A stretch of DNA of 64,000 nucleotides. Source: an uncultured Sphingomonadaceae bacterium (lineage in GTDB: Bacteria > Pseudomonadota > Alphaproteobacteria > Sphingomonadales > Sphingomonadaceae). A model generated the notes under the pieces. That model was not told where the DNA came from, did not search any database, and saw nothing but the letters and a program-made list of their open reading frames with translations. Position numbers and translations under genes: made by a program. Positions 24,558-33,260 of this stretch are shown here, piece by piece; positions within the stretch are counted from its first letter, which is position 1; each line of letters starts with the position of its first letter. Where the stretch lies: assembly GCA_947496865.1 (NCBI GenBank), contig CANMEE010000001.1, forward strand, positions 1,479,501 through 1,543,500, read 5' to 3'.

Positions 24558-26469
24558 GCGCCTATTCGCTACCTTAGCCCTTATCCTTAGCGCCGCTGCA
24601 CTTAGCGCCTGCTCCATGCAAGGCGGTGCGCCGGAAACTGATGGTGAACCGATGGTATCGCCGATCCTCACTAGCGACGATGCGAAAGACCCCTATAGCT
24701 ATGCCCAACCGGACGTGGCGAGGGTGACGCATGTGGCGCTCGATCTGGCGCTGGACTTTGAAGCGAAGATGGTTCGCGGCAAGGCCACGCTGGATATACT
24801 GGCGGCGGAGGGCGTTGATACAGTCATTCTCGACACGATGGGACTCGAGATATTCTCGGTCACCGATGAAGCGGGCAGCGAACTGGCGTTTGAAGTTGGC
24901 CTGGCAAAAGAAGAAATGGGTGCGCCGTTGACAGTCACGATGGAAGACAAACGGCAGATTGTGATTGCCTATCAATCCGGTCCCGATGCGAAAGCGCTGC
25001 AATGGCTCGTTCCCGAACAGACCGCTGGCGGTAAGCACCCCTATCTGCTCAGCCAAGGTCAACCTACATTGAACCGAACGTGGATACCCACGCAAGACAG
25101 CCCCGGTATCCGTCAGACATGGGAAGCGAAAATTACCGCGCCTGAGCCATTGACCGTGGTGATGTCGGGCCTGTCAGGCGGCGATCCAATGCAAGCCAGT
25201 GAAGGCCGTCGCGCTTTCAACTTTGCTATGGACAAGCCGGTCGCGCCCTATCTGATCGCAATCGCGGCGGGCGATATTGTGTTTCAGGAACTCGGCCCGC
25301 GCTCTGGCGTATGGACCGAGCCGGTAATGCTAGAGAAAGCTGCGGACGAACTTGCTGATACGGAAAAGATGATCGACGCTGCGGAGGAACTTTACGGCAA
25401 ATATCGCTGGGGCCGCTACGACATGATCGTGCTGCCGCCGAGTTTCCCTTATGGCGGGATGGAAAATCCTGTGATGACGTTCCTGACCCCGACTTTCATC
25501 GCCGGTGATCGCAGCCTGACGGGACTGGTTGCGCATGAATTGGCCCATAGCTGGTCGGGCAATCTCGTGACCAATGCCAATTGGTCAGATAGCTGGTTGA
25601 ATGAAGGGACCACTAGCTATTTCGAAAACCGGATTATCGAAAAACTATACGGTAAAAAGCGTGCGAGCCAAGAACGTGCGCTGAACTTCGCCGGGATGGA
25701 AGAAACCATTGCCGAAAAAGGATCTGACGCGGCCATCACGGCGCTGCACCTGACCGGAGAAAATGCTAGTCCAGAAGGCGGAGCGAGCGGCGTCATTTAT
25801 GATAAAGGCGCCAGTTTCCTGCACACTGTAGAAGCGATAGTCGGGCGAGAGAAATTTGATATATGGCTGGAAAGTTGGTTCGACCGTCATGCTTTTGAAC
25901 CTGCGACATCGGCAATGTTCCTCGCTGATATGAGGAAAAATCTGGTAAAGGGTGACGAAGAGTTGGAAGCGAAGCTGATGCTGGACGAATGGGTGTATCA
26001 ACCTGGCCTGCCGTCCAATGCGCTGCGGCCCGATGCTGCCGCCTTTGCTGAGGTGGACAAGGCGGCGGAAGCCTATATCGACAGTCGCACGCTGGATAAG
26101 GCCGTATGGGAAAAATGGACCAGCGCGGAACAGCTGCGTTTGCTTAGCAAGTTGCCACAAGAATTGCCGGAAGAGGAACTGGCAAAGCTTGATAGCGAAC
26201 TTGGGTTGTCGGTCTCCGGCAACAACGAAATCCTTTTCGCCTGGCTCGAACTGGCGCTGCAAAACCGTTACGATCCAGCAGTACCGCTGACTGAAAAATT
26301 TCTCGCGACCGTAGGCCGCCGCAAATTCGTCGCGCCTTTGTTCGAGACTCTGATAGAGCAAGACGAATGGGGTAAACCCATCGCCAAACGCATCTATGCC
26401 AAAACACGCAGCAGCTATCATGCGGTCACCACCGGGACCGTCGATAAAGTGGTGTTGGGTGGCGGTTGA
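24556..26469 (+). CDS. M1 aminopeptidase, LTA4-hydrolase-like lipoprotein
   Basis: A 637-residue exported zinc aminopeptidase. Residues 1-20 are a lipoprotein signal with LSAC. The catalytic parts are GGMENP near residue 298 (GAMEN equivalent), HELAHSWSGN near 324 and the downstream Glu in WLNEGTTSYFE near 347, so the zinc site is complete. A C-terminal helical domain (about 500-630), ending KRIYAKTRSSYH-AVT, matches the LTA4H/aminopeptidase B C-domain. In bacteria this group are cold-active or broad aminopeptidases; epoxide hydrolysis is not implied. ATG at 24556 has GGAGAA before it. A palindrome follows the stop. A second, cytoplasmic M1 enzyme (pepN) occurs at 56868. Confidence 0.9.
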   Translation: MRLFATLALILSAAALSACSMQGGAPETDGEPMVSPILTSDDAKDPYSYAQPDVARVTHVALDLALDFEAKMVRGKATLDILAAEGVDTVILDTMGLEIFSVTDEAGSELAFEVGLAKEEMGAPLTVTMEDKRQIVIAYQSGPDAKALQWLVPEQTAGGKHPYLLSQGQPTLNRTWIPTQDSPGIRQTWEAKITAPEPLTVVMSGLSGGDPMQASEGRRAFNFAMDKPVAPYLIAIAAGDIVFQELGPRSGVWTEPVMLEKAADELADTEKMIDAAEELYGKYRWGRYDMIVLPPSFPYGGMENPVMTFLTPTFIAGDRSLTGLVAHELAHSWSGNLVTNANWSDSWLNEGTTSYFENRIIEKLYGKKRASQERALNFAGMEETIAEKGSDAAITALHLTGENASPEGGASGVIYDKGASFLHTVEAIVGREKFDIWLESWFDRHAFEPATSAMFLADMRKNLVKGDEELEAKLMLDEWVYQPGLPSNALRPDAAAFAEVDKAAEAYIDSRTLDKAVWEKWTSAEQLRLLSKLPQELPEEELAKLDSELGLSVSGNNEILFAWLELALQNRYDPAVPLTEKFLATVGRRKFVAPLFETLIEQDEWGKPIAKRIYAKTRSSYHAVTTGTVDKVVLGGG

Positions 26470-26483
26470 TGGGTATTTTCGAG

Positions 26484-26509
26484 TGTCCACTATGGGCGCA
26501 AAAGCCCAT
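26484..26509. repeat. TGTCC-family repeat/hairpin after M1 peptidase gene
   Basis: TGTCCACT followed by ATGGGC-GCAAAA-GCCCAT, a perfect 6-bp stem. The GGGCGCAAAAGC core is shared with the copy at 7149. It may act as a transcript end, though no T-run follows (GCTAAAATAAT). Confidence 0.5.
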
Positions 26510-26590
26510 GCTAAAATAATCGCTGACTACGTCAGGTCAGGTCCTTACTGATTTATCGATTGTACCCAACTCAATTTGCATTATGTTACA

Positions 26591-28723
26591 ATGCGTTGGT
26601 TGGGGGACGGCCTTTTGGATTCTTTAGGGCGGCAGGATAATCTTGCCGAAATTAGCGGGTACGCACAGGCGGCGCTGTTTGGGTCATTTCAGCTTGTGGC
26701 GCAGGATGGCGCAGAAATCCTTATTTCAAATCGCCGTGCGCGCGCTTTGCTGGCAATGCTATGTTTGGCGCCGGATGAACCGATTGACCGTGATCATTTG
26801 AGCAAGCTTTTGTGGCCCGGCCGGTTTGAAGCACAGGCGCGGGCAAGTTTGCGGCAATGTTTGTCGGATTTGGGCAAGCTATTGGCGTCGGCGGATTGCG
26901 ACCTTTTGGATGTTTCGCGATCCCGGATCAGCCTGAAAACCGGAACCGTTAAAACCGACCTCTCTGATCTGCATGTCTGCCTCACGGAAGGCGATAATCT
27001 TCAAGCGACCGAAAGATTGACGTCCATCGGTACCAAACCATTATTGGATCAAATGAATTTTGGAGAAGCATTTGACGACTGGCTTATAGGGCATCGCCAT
27101 CAGGCGGAACAGCGTTTGCAAAGCGCGGTCACAACTGCATTATCCGCTTTGGAGAAACGTGATAATCTGGCTGAACATGCCCGATTGCTCAACGTCTGGT
27201 CGGTGCGATCTCCTACCGGCAAAACGATATCGGACCGGAAACAAGGCAAGGCCCGAATTGCCGTACTGCCATTTAAATCAATGTCGGACCCGGACGATCA
27301 CGGATTTTTTGCCGATGGTGTTGTTGACGAACTGATCACCAGTCTGGGACAAGTGCCGCAGCTTCTGGTTGCCGGCCGGACATCATCCTTTCAATTTAAA
27401 GATTCGAACAAAGCCCCATCGGAAATTGCCGGTGCACTCAACGTGTCGCATCTATTGGAAGGCTCGGTTCACCGGCAAGGAGAACAGGTTCGTGTTGCCG
27501 TCGGACTGGTTGACGCGGAAAGCGGCTTTGAATCATGGGCCTTTAGCTATGATGGGACTCTCGACGATATGTTTGCCGCACGGGCAGAAGTTGTACAGGC
27601 AGTAACAAACGGGCTGAGTGATGCGCTCAAATTGAAGGAGCATGACACCAAACCCCGCAAGCTGACGAGCAACAGGGAAGCTTACGGTCTTTATCTGCAA
27701 GGCCGGGCGCTAACCATCAGGGCCATCGGAGATGGCGTGCTGCCAACAGCCATCGAACTGCTCGAGAAGGCGCTGGAAATCGATCCCGAATTTGCGGAAT
27801 GCTGGACGGCACTGGCCGAAGCCGAAATCAATATGACGGTCTACACGCCCTGTCTGGACAGATTGGAGCGATGCGAAAAAGCTGCGGGATATGCAAAGAA
27901 AGCACTCAGCCTGTCGCCGCAGCAGGCGCATGCCCGTATCGTGCTTGCCTTTTATGCGTGGACGCAAAATGATATTGTCGGTGCGCTTGACCTGGCTTTC
28001 GAGGCTTACCGGCTGGAACCCAACAATCCCGATGTTCTAAACCGTGTCGGTTCTTTCCTGCTCTATTGCGGACGTTCTCGGGACGCCTTGCCCTATATTG
28101 AAGCCAGCATAGATCAAGATCCGGTAAATGGCCGTAGTTACGCTATACTTTCTGGAGTATATCTCAACCTTGGTAATGTTGATGCCGCTATTGAGGCGGG
28201 GCAGAGAATGGTCGATCTTGGTTTTCCATCTCTGTGGCTCGCAGCCGCATTGGCAGTATCGGGCGACAATGATGCTGCGGTGGAAGCCTATCAGCTGACA
28301 AAGAAGCTGATGAACACCGTAATATTTCCGCCGGCTGGCAGCGCACCGCTCGACCCGGATGCGATGGATGCCTATTGGCTGATGGCTGCGAAGGGGCTTT
28401 GGAGCGGTGAAGACCAGGACCGCAAAAATTATTGCATGGTGTTGGAGATGCTCCACGCAACACTGCACGATCCCTATGATAGTACGATCACATTACCGGC
28501 GATCTGGATGGGCCACGCGCAGACGGTTTTCAAAACCCTCGGCAAGCAGATAACAACGGCCAATTTTTTCTCTTTCATGTCGCTCTGGACCGACGCAGAG
28601 CCGATAAACCAGATTCGACTGGATCCGGACTTTGTGGATTTTGCAGAGCGTATCGGAATGGTTGCAGCATGGGAAAAATATGGCTGGCCGGATCTTCCGG
28701 CGGGGCCATCTCACTCCAATTAA
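26591..28723 (+). CDS. Winged-helix / TolB-like / TPR regulator
   Basis: A 710-residue protein in three parts. Residues about 28-125 resemble a SARP/OmpR-type winged-helix DNA-binding domain (LFGSFQLVAQDG, LWPGRFEAQARASLRQCLSDL). Residues about 220-340 are the TolB/FlgO-like domain found with adenylate cyclase-type regulators: RIAVLPFKSMSDPDDHGFFADG, then LITSLGQVPQLLVAGRTSSF and HLLEGSVHRQGEQVRV. Residues about 360-620 are TPR repeats (LEKALEIDPEFAECWTALAE and others). No cyclase or transmembrane segment is seen. It probably links a sensed state to transcription. The first in-frame ATG (26591) has no clear ribosome site; a TTG at 26576 is an alternative. Confidence 0.75.
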   Translation: MRWLGDGLLDSLGRQDNLAEISGYAQAALFGSFQLVAQDGAEILISNRRARALLAMLCLAPDEPIDRDHLSKLLWPGRFEAQARASLRQCLSDLGKLLASADCDLLDVSRSRISLKTGTVKTDLSDLHVCLTEGDNLQATERLTSIGTKPLLDQMNFGEAFDDWLIGHRHQAEQRLQSAVTTALSALEKRDNLAEHARLLNVWSVRSPTGKTISDRKQGKARIAVLPFKSMSDPDDHGFFADGVVDELITSLGQVPQLLVAGRTSSFQFKDSNKAPSEIAGALNVSHLLEGSVHRQGEQVRVAVGLVDAESGFESWAFSYDGTLDDMFAARAEVVQAVTNGLSDALKLKEHDTKPRKLTSNREAYGLYLQGRALTIRAIGDGVLPTAIELLEKALEIDPEFAECWTALAEAEINMTVYTPCLDRLERCEKAAGYAKKALSLSPQQAHARIVLAFYAWTQNDIVGALDLAFEAYRLEPNNPDVLNRVGSFLLYCGRSRDALPYIEASIDQDPVNGRSYAILSGVYLNLGNVDAAIEAGQRMVDLGFPSLWLAAALAVSGDNDAAVEAYQLTKKLMNTVIFPPAGSAPLDPDAMDAYWLMAAKGLWSGEDQDRKNYCMVLEMLHATLHDPYDSTITLPAIWMGHAQTVFKTLGKQITTANFFSFMSLWTDAEPINQIRLDPDFVDFAERIGMVAAWEKYGWPDLPAGPSHSN

Positions 28724-28888
28724 ATCATTATTGACGCTTTTTTGACGGTAGCGCGATTGACGCGCTGTGACATCTTAGCCCATCAACAACGCACTGAAAT
28801 TGCAAACAAGTTTACTGTTTGGGTCGGTTCAAAAATCTCTTTGGACGACAGCAGGAGAGCTTTGCCAGTAATATATGGGGAGGGTAAA

Positions 28889-30229
28889 ATGACGCAAGCT
28901 GCTAAGCTGCCGGTACAGCTGGCCTTCCCCTCTTTGTCCGAAAGCAAGATGGCGCGCTTGATCGTTGTAGCGATTCTCTATTTCCTGCAAGGCGTGCCAG
29001 TGGGATTGACTACCGTGGGCATTTCTGCGTGGCTCGCGGCCAAGGGCGCAACACCTGTTGAGGTTGGTGTTTTCATCGGCACGGCTATGCTGCCTTGGTC
29101 TTTGAAGCTCGTGAACGGCCTGTTGATGGACCGTTTTACCTTCAAACCCATGGGCCGCCGCCGGGTCTGGATTATCACCGCACAAGTCATGATGACGATC
29201 GTCCTGCTGGCCATGGCGATAGATGCGCCGACGGTTGATGAGATCGGGCTGTTGGCTGGATATTGTTTTGCCCTCAACCTTTGCGCCACTTTTAATGATG
29301 TGGCGGTCGACGGGATGGTGGTGGACATTGTTCCCGACGATGAGCGTACAATCGTCAATGGCCTGATGTTCGCATCCCAATCAGTGGGAATAGCCGGGGC
29401 CAGTTTCATGGCCGGACAATTGCTGGTTTCGGGCGACATTGCATCGACCGCGCTGTCCTTTGCCGTCTTTGTTGCAGTCGTCTCATCTGTGGTCATTATG
29501 GTCCGGGAGCGTCCAGGCGAGCGGTTGCTGCCATGGAGCAACGGTAATTCCTCCCGTGAATGTGAAGAACGGCAGCACAGCGCTTGGTTTCCAATTATCA
29601 CTGGTTTGTTCCGATCGATTGCCTCGCCGCTTACTTTGCTGTTCCTGCTTTCTATGTCCTTAGCACAGGTGAGCTGGTCGTTTATTGACGCCGTCAGCCC
29701 TACGCTAACCATCCAGCAGCTCGATTGGGGCAGTGATCAATTTTCCAGCTTTTCGGCGATTGTCAGTTTGGTCGCCGCCCTTGCTGTGGGTGTTTTATCG
29801 CCGCTGATTGTGCGCACCACTGGCTTACGCAAAGCCATTATCGTTCTTTTTCTCCTGCTCGGTGTCAATGCAGCGATTGGCGGAGCGACTTTCGACAGTT
29901 GGGAAGGCGACAGAATCTTCATCGCGGTTTTCTTGATCCAATATGTCACGGCGCTTCTGCTGATGATTCTGCTCATTGTCTGGGCGATGCGTATTTGCAG
30001 TCCGGCCGTTGCTGCCAGTCAATTCGCCCTGTTCATGGCGGTGCCTAATTTAGCCCGGGCAATGATGTCTGGCAATTCCGGCTGGCTGATCGAAAGTGGC
30101 GGCTATTCCGCCACCTATTACGCAGTTGCAGCTATCACACTGGTCGGCCTCGCTTTGTGCTTGTTGGCCAAAGTGGGAAAATCCGACGCTGTGCCGAAGA
30201 CGGCGCTACCCATCAAAAGTTCAATTTGA
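28889..30229 (+). CDS. MFS transporter, AmpG/PAT-like
   Basis: A 446-residue inner-membrane carrier with about twelve hydrophobic helices. The loop between helices 2 and 3 has the MFS motif GLLMDRFTFKPMGRRR near residue 80, with the PAT/AmpG look (LYFLQGVPVGLTTVGISAWLA at helix 1 and DVAVDGMVVDIVPDDER near residue 145). AmpG-type carriers import muropeptides, and related siderophore permeases exist; the substrate here is not decidable. The ATG at 28889 with GGGGAGGG before it is chosen; the open frame begins earlier but is not protein-like there. A secreted small protein follows 27 bp later and may be co-expressed. Confidence 0.8.
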   Translation: MTQAAKLPVQLAFPSLSESKMARLIVVAILYFLQGVPVGLTTVGISAWLAAKGATPVEVGVFIGTAMLPWSLKLVNGLLMDRFTFKPMGRRRVWIITAQVMMTIVLLAMAIDAPTVDEIGLLAGYCFALNLCATFNDVAVDGMVVDIVPDDERTIVNGLMFASQSVGIAGASFMAGQLLVSGDIASTALSFAVFVAVVSSVVIMVRERPGERLLPWSNGNSSRECEERQHSAWFPIITGLFRSIASPLTLLFLLSMSLAQVSWSFIDAVSPTLTIQQLDWGSDQFSSFSAIVSLVAALAVGVLSPLIVRTTGLRKAIIVLFLLLGVNAAIGGATFDSWEGDRIFIAVFLIQYVTALLLMILLIVWAMRICSPAVAASQFALFMAVPNLARAMMSGNSGWLIESGGYSATYYAVAAITLVGLALCLLAKVGKSDAVPKTALPIKSSI

Positions 30230-30256
30230 AAAGTTCAACAACCAAGGAGAAGAAGA

Positions 30257-30709
30257 ATGAAGATGATTACACAAATGAAAATGGCGGTTGCGATGGTCGT
30301 AACCCTGCCAATGGCGCTACCCACTGCTGTCCACGCACAGGAATTCCCGCTAGTCGCCGGAGACTATTCCCAAGTTAGCGGTATTTTTATTAAAGACGGC
30401 GGGGCGTTTAAATATGCGACCCATCTGGCCACCAAGTGGGTCGACGTTCAGGAATTTGCCAAATCCAAGGGCTGGATCAGCGATTACAAAATACTCATCA
30501 ACGAATATCCCCGCGATGGCGAGCCCACAATTTATCTGATGACCACCTTTGCGAAAATGGCTGATGCAGCGGAAGGCGAAAGACGCAACAAAGCATATGA
30601 TGCTTACATGAAATCGTCTGCCGAGCAGCAAATAGCAGAATCCGGCAACCGGGCGGAATACCGGACCGTGCAGAGCAGCATGCTGCTTCGCGAATATAAA
30701 GTTCGATAG
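30257..30709 (+). CDS. Small secreted protein, unknown function
   Basis: A 150-residue protein with a Met-rich signal peptide ending VHAQEF near residue 28. The mature part (GDYSQVSGIFIKDGGAFKYATHLATKW near residue 35; DYKILINEYPRDGEPTIYL near 72) looks like a compact alpha/beta periplasmic domain. No cysteines are visible in the mature part. I do not recognise a family. AAGGAGAAGAAG before the ATG is an excellent ribosome site. It follows the MFS gene and is closed by a 13-bp hairpin. Confidence 0.7.
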   Translation: MKMITQMKMAVAMVVTLPMALPTAVHAQEFPLVAGDYSQVSGIFIKDGGAFKYATHLATKWVDVQEFAKSKGWISDYKILINEYPRDGEPTIYLMTTFAKMADAAEGERRNKAYDAYMKSSAEQQIAESGNRAEYRTVQSSMLLREYKVR

Positions 30710-30751
30710 GCCGCCCTTAGGTCTTTTCGAAAAGCACGCGCAAGCGGTGCG

Positions 30752-30787
30752 TCCGGCGGATGGATTTGCGACCCTCCATCCGCCGGA
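30752..30787. terminator. 13-bp perfect hairpin after secreted protein gene
   Basis: TCCGGCGGATGGA and its perfect inverse TCCATCCGCCGGA surround a ten-base loop. It lies 42 bp after the stop. The following bases TTATCTCTTC are only partly T-rich, so it may be a bidirectional terminator or mRNA-stabilising stem. Confidence 0.6.
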
Positions 30788-30823
30788 TTATCTCTTCATT
30801 CTAGCAAATATGAGCCAGATGAT

Positions 30824-31192
30824 ATGGCCGATATCGAAGAACTCGCAGGCGATTTTTTGTCCCTTATCCAGTCCGGTCAAGCGGTCGCGGCGGCGGAAAA
30901 ATATTGGGCGATTGATATCGTCAGTATCGAACCTGAAGACAGTACCGAACATGTTCCGGTCATCGTGACGGGATTTGACGCGGCCCGCGACAAGTTAAAC
31001 AATTGGCTGGGTCACAGCGCAATGGAGGAACTGAGCGTTGACGGTCCGTTCATCACGGGCAACCGCTTTGCCTTGTTTATCGACATGCTGATCAAGCGCC
31101 GCGCAACCGGTGAGCGCGAACCCTTTTCCGAGATTGCAATTTACACCGTCCGCGACGGTAAAATCATTGAAGAGCGATATTTTTACGGCTGA
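30824..31192 (+). CDS. SnoaL-like (NTF2-fold) protein
   Basis: A 122-residue NTF2-like protein: ADIEELAGDFLSLIQSGQAVAAAEKYW at the start is the family cone helix, GPFITGNRFALFIDM near residue 66 and ISEIAIYTVRDGKIIEERYFYG (given as pattern FSEIAIYTVRDGKI) close the sheet. The ending, with an acidic GKI-E-ERYFYG, is typical of SnoaL-like isomerase/hydrolase homologues. Catalysis is not predictable. It stands alone; the hairpin at 30752 separates it from the upstream gene. Confidence 0.78.
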   Translation: MADIEELAGDFLSLIQSGQAVAAAEKYWAIDIVSIEPEDSTEHVPVIVTGFDAARDKLNNWLGHSAMEELSVDGPFITGNRFALFIDMLIKRRATGEREPFSEIAIYTVRDGKIIEERYFYG

Positions 31193-31819
31193 CCAAAGGC
31201 TGGGGTCCAAAAAAACGTGCGCCGTGAAGGTTTTAAATTCGGGCGCGGTCGGTCGATTATCTCATCGGAAGCGAAGATGCTATTGCCCCGCTCGCTTACC
31301 CTTTCAGCCATTCCAATCGCGTGGACGGCCAGCAACCAATGGCACCGTGAGCGCGCAAGCCATTGCCGACACAATCTCTTCTCACGGATCCGTTCAAATA
31401 TAAGGATCCGGACAAGAAGTAACGTCAGGCAGTAAATCTGGAATTCATCCATTGGGTTTCCGGCGTGGCATTCCGCAAATGATAAATCCTAACGTCCACT
31501 TTGGATGAAAGTGGACGTTTGATAGCGCGATTCTATTCCGACAAGCCAAAAAAGCAGGCTTGTCTTGTCGACTGGCCTCAGCTGTAATCCGCCGCGGGCC
31601 TTATAAAGGCCTTTATCAATCCCTATATGATATAGGTCGGGGCGATGTGTTGATCGCAATTTCGCACTGACCGTGTCTCTACACAATCAACATCTATTTG
31701 ATTGGCTTTCCTGAGACAGGAAGCAATCGCGCATGCCTGCGCTCTGGATAGACCGGCATGCACGATCCGAAAGCCTTGCCGAACCGATCGCACGTGCATT
31801 TCATTCCTGAAAGGAAAAT
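31193..31819. other. 627-bp gap without a recognised gene
   Basis: No open frame here is convincing. It contains a perfect 12-bp inverted repeat (31491-31519), a GGCCTT-ATA-AAGGCC stem (31597-31611), and the ribosome site AAAGGAAAATA of the small basic protein at its end. Two GGATCC motifs occur near 31388 and 31402. Otherwise nothing recognisable. Confidence 0.6.
31491..31519. repeat. Perfect inverted repeat of TGTCC-type family
   Basis: AACGTCCACTTT-GGATG-AAAGTGGACGTT: twelve perfect pairs with a five-base loop. The GTCCACTTT arm is one step from the GTCCGCTTT unit at 7149, so it is probably the same repeat family. Confidence 0.6.
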
Positions 31820-31963
31820 ATGATGGCCAAATCACAGAAGAAATCCAATCGCGAAATCCGCAAGCCGAAGGCAGAAAAGAAAAAAACCAATGCGTCCAAC
31901 CCATCCGCCAAGTCGGGTGTTGTTGCTGGCCTTGAGCATATGAAAACCAATCGCGGGAAGTAG
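31820..31963 (+). CDS. Small basic protein, 47 residues
   Basis: Starts MMAKSQKKSNREIRKPKAEK and ends HMKTNRGK: strongly basic with no hydrophobic core, likely disordered. I recall similar short proteins, beginning MAKGQ/SQK-SNRE-RKPK, annotated as hypothetical across alpha- and betaproteobacteria. AAAGGAAAATA lies just before the ATG pair at 31820/31823. Possibly nucleic-acid-binding, but this is inferred only from charge. It leads a run of three small genes. Confidence 0.75.
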   Translation: MMAKSQKKSNREIRKPKAEKKKTNASNPSAKSGVVAGLEHMKTNRGK

Positions 31964-31986
31964 CAGAAAAGAAAGGGCCTTCACCC

Positions 31987-32229
31987 ATGCGCGTAAAAGC
32001 TGCCATTTGCCGGGAACAACAAGCGCTTCAGCTTGCGCTCGCCACTAGCGCCCCGCTGGAAAGCCGCCGCAAAGTGGCCGCTGCCGCCGCGAAAGCTTGG
32101 GGATTGGAAGCCATTCAGGCCGAAAAACGGGAGGCCGGTCATTTAACCGAGCGCGACAAGCTGGACGCTGAAATCACACTTGAATTTGCCGAGGAGGCAG
32201 AATCCGAAAAGGACCAACATGCCAGTTAG
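31987..32229 (+). CDS. Small helical protein, 80 residues
   Basis: Predicted all-helical and charged: REQQALQLALATSAPLESRR followed by KVAAAAAKAWGLEAIQAEKRE and an acidic C-terminus. No signal peptide or membrane segment. I do not recognise the family. It begins 23 bp after the small basic protein and overlaps the next small gene by 11 bp, so the three are probably one transcript. Ribosome site GAAAGGG lies 8-10 bases upstream of the ATG. Confidence 0.65.
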   Translation: MRVKAAICREQQALQLALATSAPLESRRKVAAAAAKAWGLEAIQAEKREAGHLTERDKLDAEITLEFAEEAESEKDQHAS

Positions 32230-32332
32230 ATTGCAAATAGCTTATGGGCTGATTGCCTTGATGGTCACAGCCATTGGCTTTGGTATCTATCACTACAGGA
32301 AAAAGCAAAAAGATAAGCACGGCGGATGGTGA
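32219..32332 (+). CDS. Small single-pass membrane protein, 37 residues
   Basis: MPVRLQIAYGLIALMVTAIG continues with FGIYHYRKKQKDKHGGW: one hydrophobic helix (about residues 6-24) and a basic tail, fitting an inner-membrane peptide with its C-terminus in the cytoplasm. AAAAGGA five bases before the ATG lies within the previous gene, with an 11-bp overlap, indicating coupling. Role unknown. Confidence 0.65.
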   Translation: MPVRLQIAYGLIALMVTAIGFGIYHYRKKQKDKHGGW

Positions 32333-32364
32333 GCGGCGCGCAGGGCGCTCACCGCCCGCTCACC
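32328..32364. terminator. Hairpin at end of small-gene cluster
   Basis: GGTGAGCGG (32328-32336) pairs perfectly with CCGCTCACC (32356-32364). It overlaps the stop codon of the small membrane protein and has no T-run. It may end or protect the transcript; it lies between convergent genes. Confidence 0.4.
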
Positions 32365-32390
32365 TCCGTGCGGCTTCAATTGTTTAGCGT

Positions 32391-33230
32391 TCAGTCATTA
32401 TCTTTCTTCTGAAACGCGGGAAAATCAGCGCAGGCGTCATAGTCTGCCTTGATCATCTCATGACGATAATCAATGCCTGCGGCAAATTCCGGATGGGTAA
32501 AAATATAGAGCCGATCCGCTTCGACACACTGTGCCGTCCATTCCGCTACATCGGCTGGGTCTAGTCCGGCATCTATCACCGCCTCCATCGCTTTGAACTG
32601 CGGATCGCTCTCGTCGCGTCCTCCGGTTGGCTTGTCTAAGGCGCTGCGATGGATATTGGTTTTGACCCATGCGGGGCAAAGAACGCTGACCCCGATATTG
32701 CTGGGCGCCAGTTCCTGCTTCAAGGCTTCGGAATAGCCGACAACTGCGAATTTGGTCGCGTGATAGGGGGCCATTCCGGCGGCTGCACCGTGACCGGCCA
32801 TGGATGCGGTGTTGATGAAATAGCCACCTTCGCCGTGGCTTTGGATTAAGGGCGTGAATATTTCTACGCCATGAGCGACACCAATCAGGTTGATATCGAC
32901 AATCCAGCGCCAGTCTTCCATGGCGATTTCGCCAGGGGCGCCGCCTAATGCGACGCCAGCATTGTTCACAACAATATGTACTTTGCCGAACCGGTCAATC
33001 GTTGCTTTAGCCGCAGCACGAACCTGTGCCTCATCTGCGACATCGCACAGGATGGTAGCAACGTCCGCGCCGCTAGCGGTCAAGGCGGCTGCGGCCTCGT
33101 CCAGCTTGTCCTGATTGATGTCAGCCAGCATGATCTTTGCGCCTCTGCCGGCCAACGCGCCTGCGATGGCAAAGCCAATGCCCGCTGCGCCGCCAGTGAT
33201 GAAGCTGACCATGTCTTTTTTGATTTCCAT
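32391..33230 (-). CDS. SDR family oxidoreductase
   Basis: A 279-residue classical short-chain dehydrogenase. Cofactor motif TGGAAGIG near residue 13, LADINQ near 34 (Asp suggests NAD preference), NNAG near 88, catalytic Ser in INTAS near 140 and YHATK near 155 are all present. The substrate is unknown. ATG at 33230 has AAAAGGA seven bases upstream and is preferred to the frame start at 33260. It lies downstream of cca on the same strand, about 30 bp apart, but probably functions independently. Confidence 0.9.
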   Translation of the reverse strand: MEIKKDMVSFITGGAAGIGFAIAGALAGRGAKIMLADINQDKLDEAAAALTASGADVATILCDVADEAQVRAAAKATIDRFGKVHIVVNNAGVALGGAPGEIAMEDWRWIVDINLIGVAHGVEIFTPLIQSHGEGGYFINTASMAGHGAAAGMAPYHATKFAVVGYSEALKQELAPSNIGVSVLCPAWVKTNIHRSALDKPTGGRDESDPQFKAMEAVIDAGLDPADVAEWTAQCVEADRLYIFTHPEFAAGIDYRHEMIKADYDACADFPAFQKKDND

Positions 33231-33260
33231 AAATCTGTCCTTTTGTAATCGGCGCTGCAA

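Noticed and set aside
31110..31452. Frames on both strands in the 627-bp gap
   Set aside because: Low-complexity or cysteine/arginine-rich products without start signals or families.
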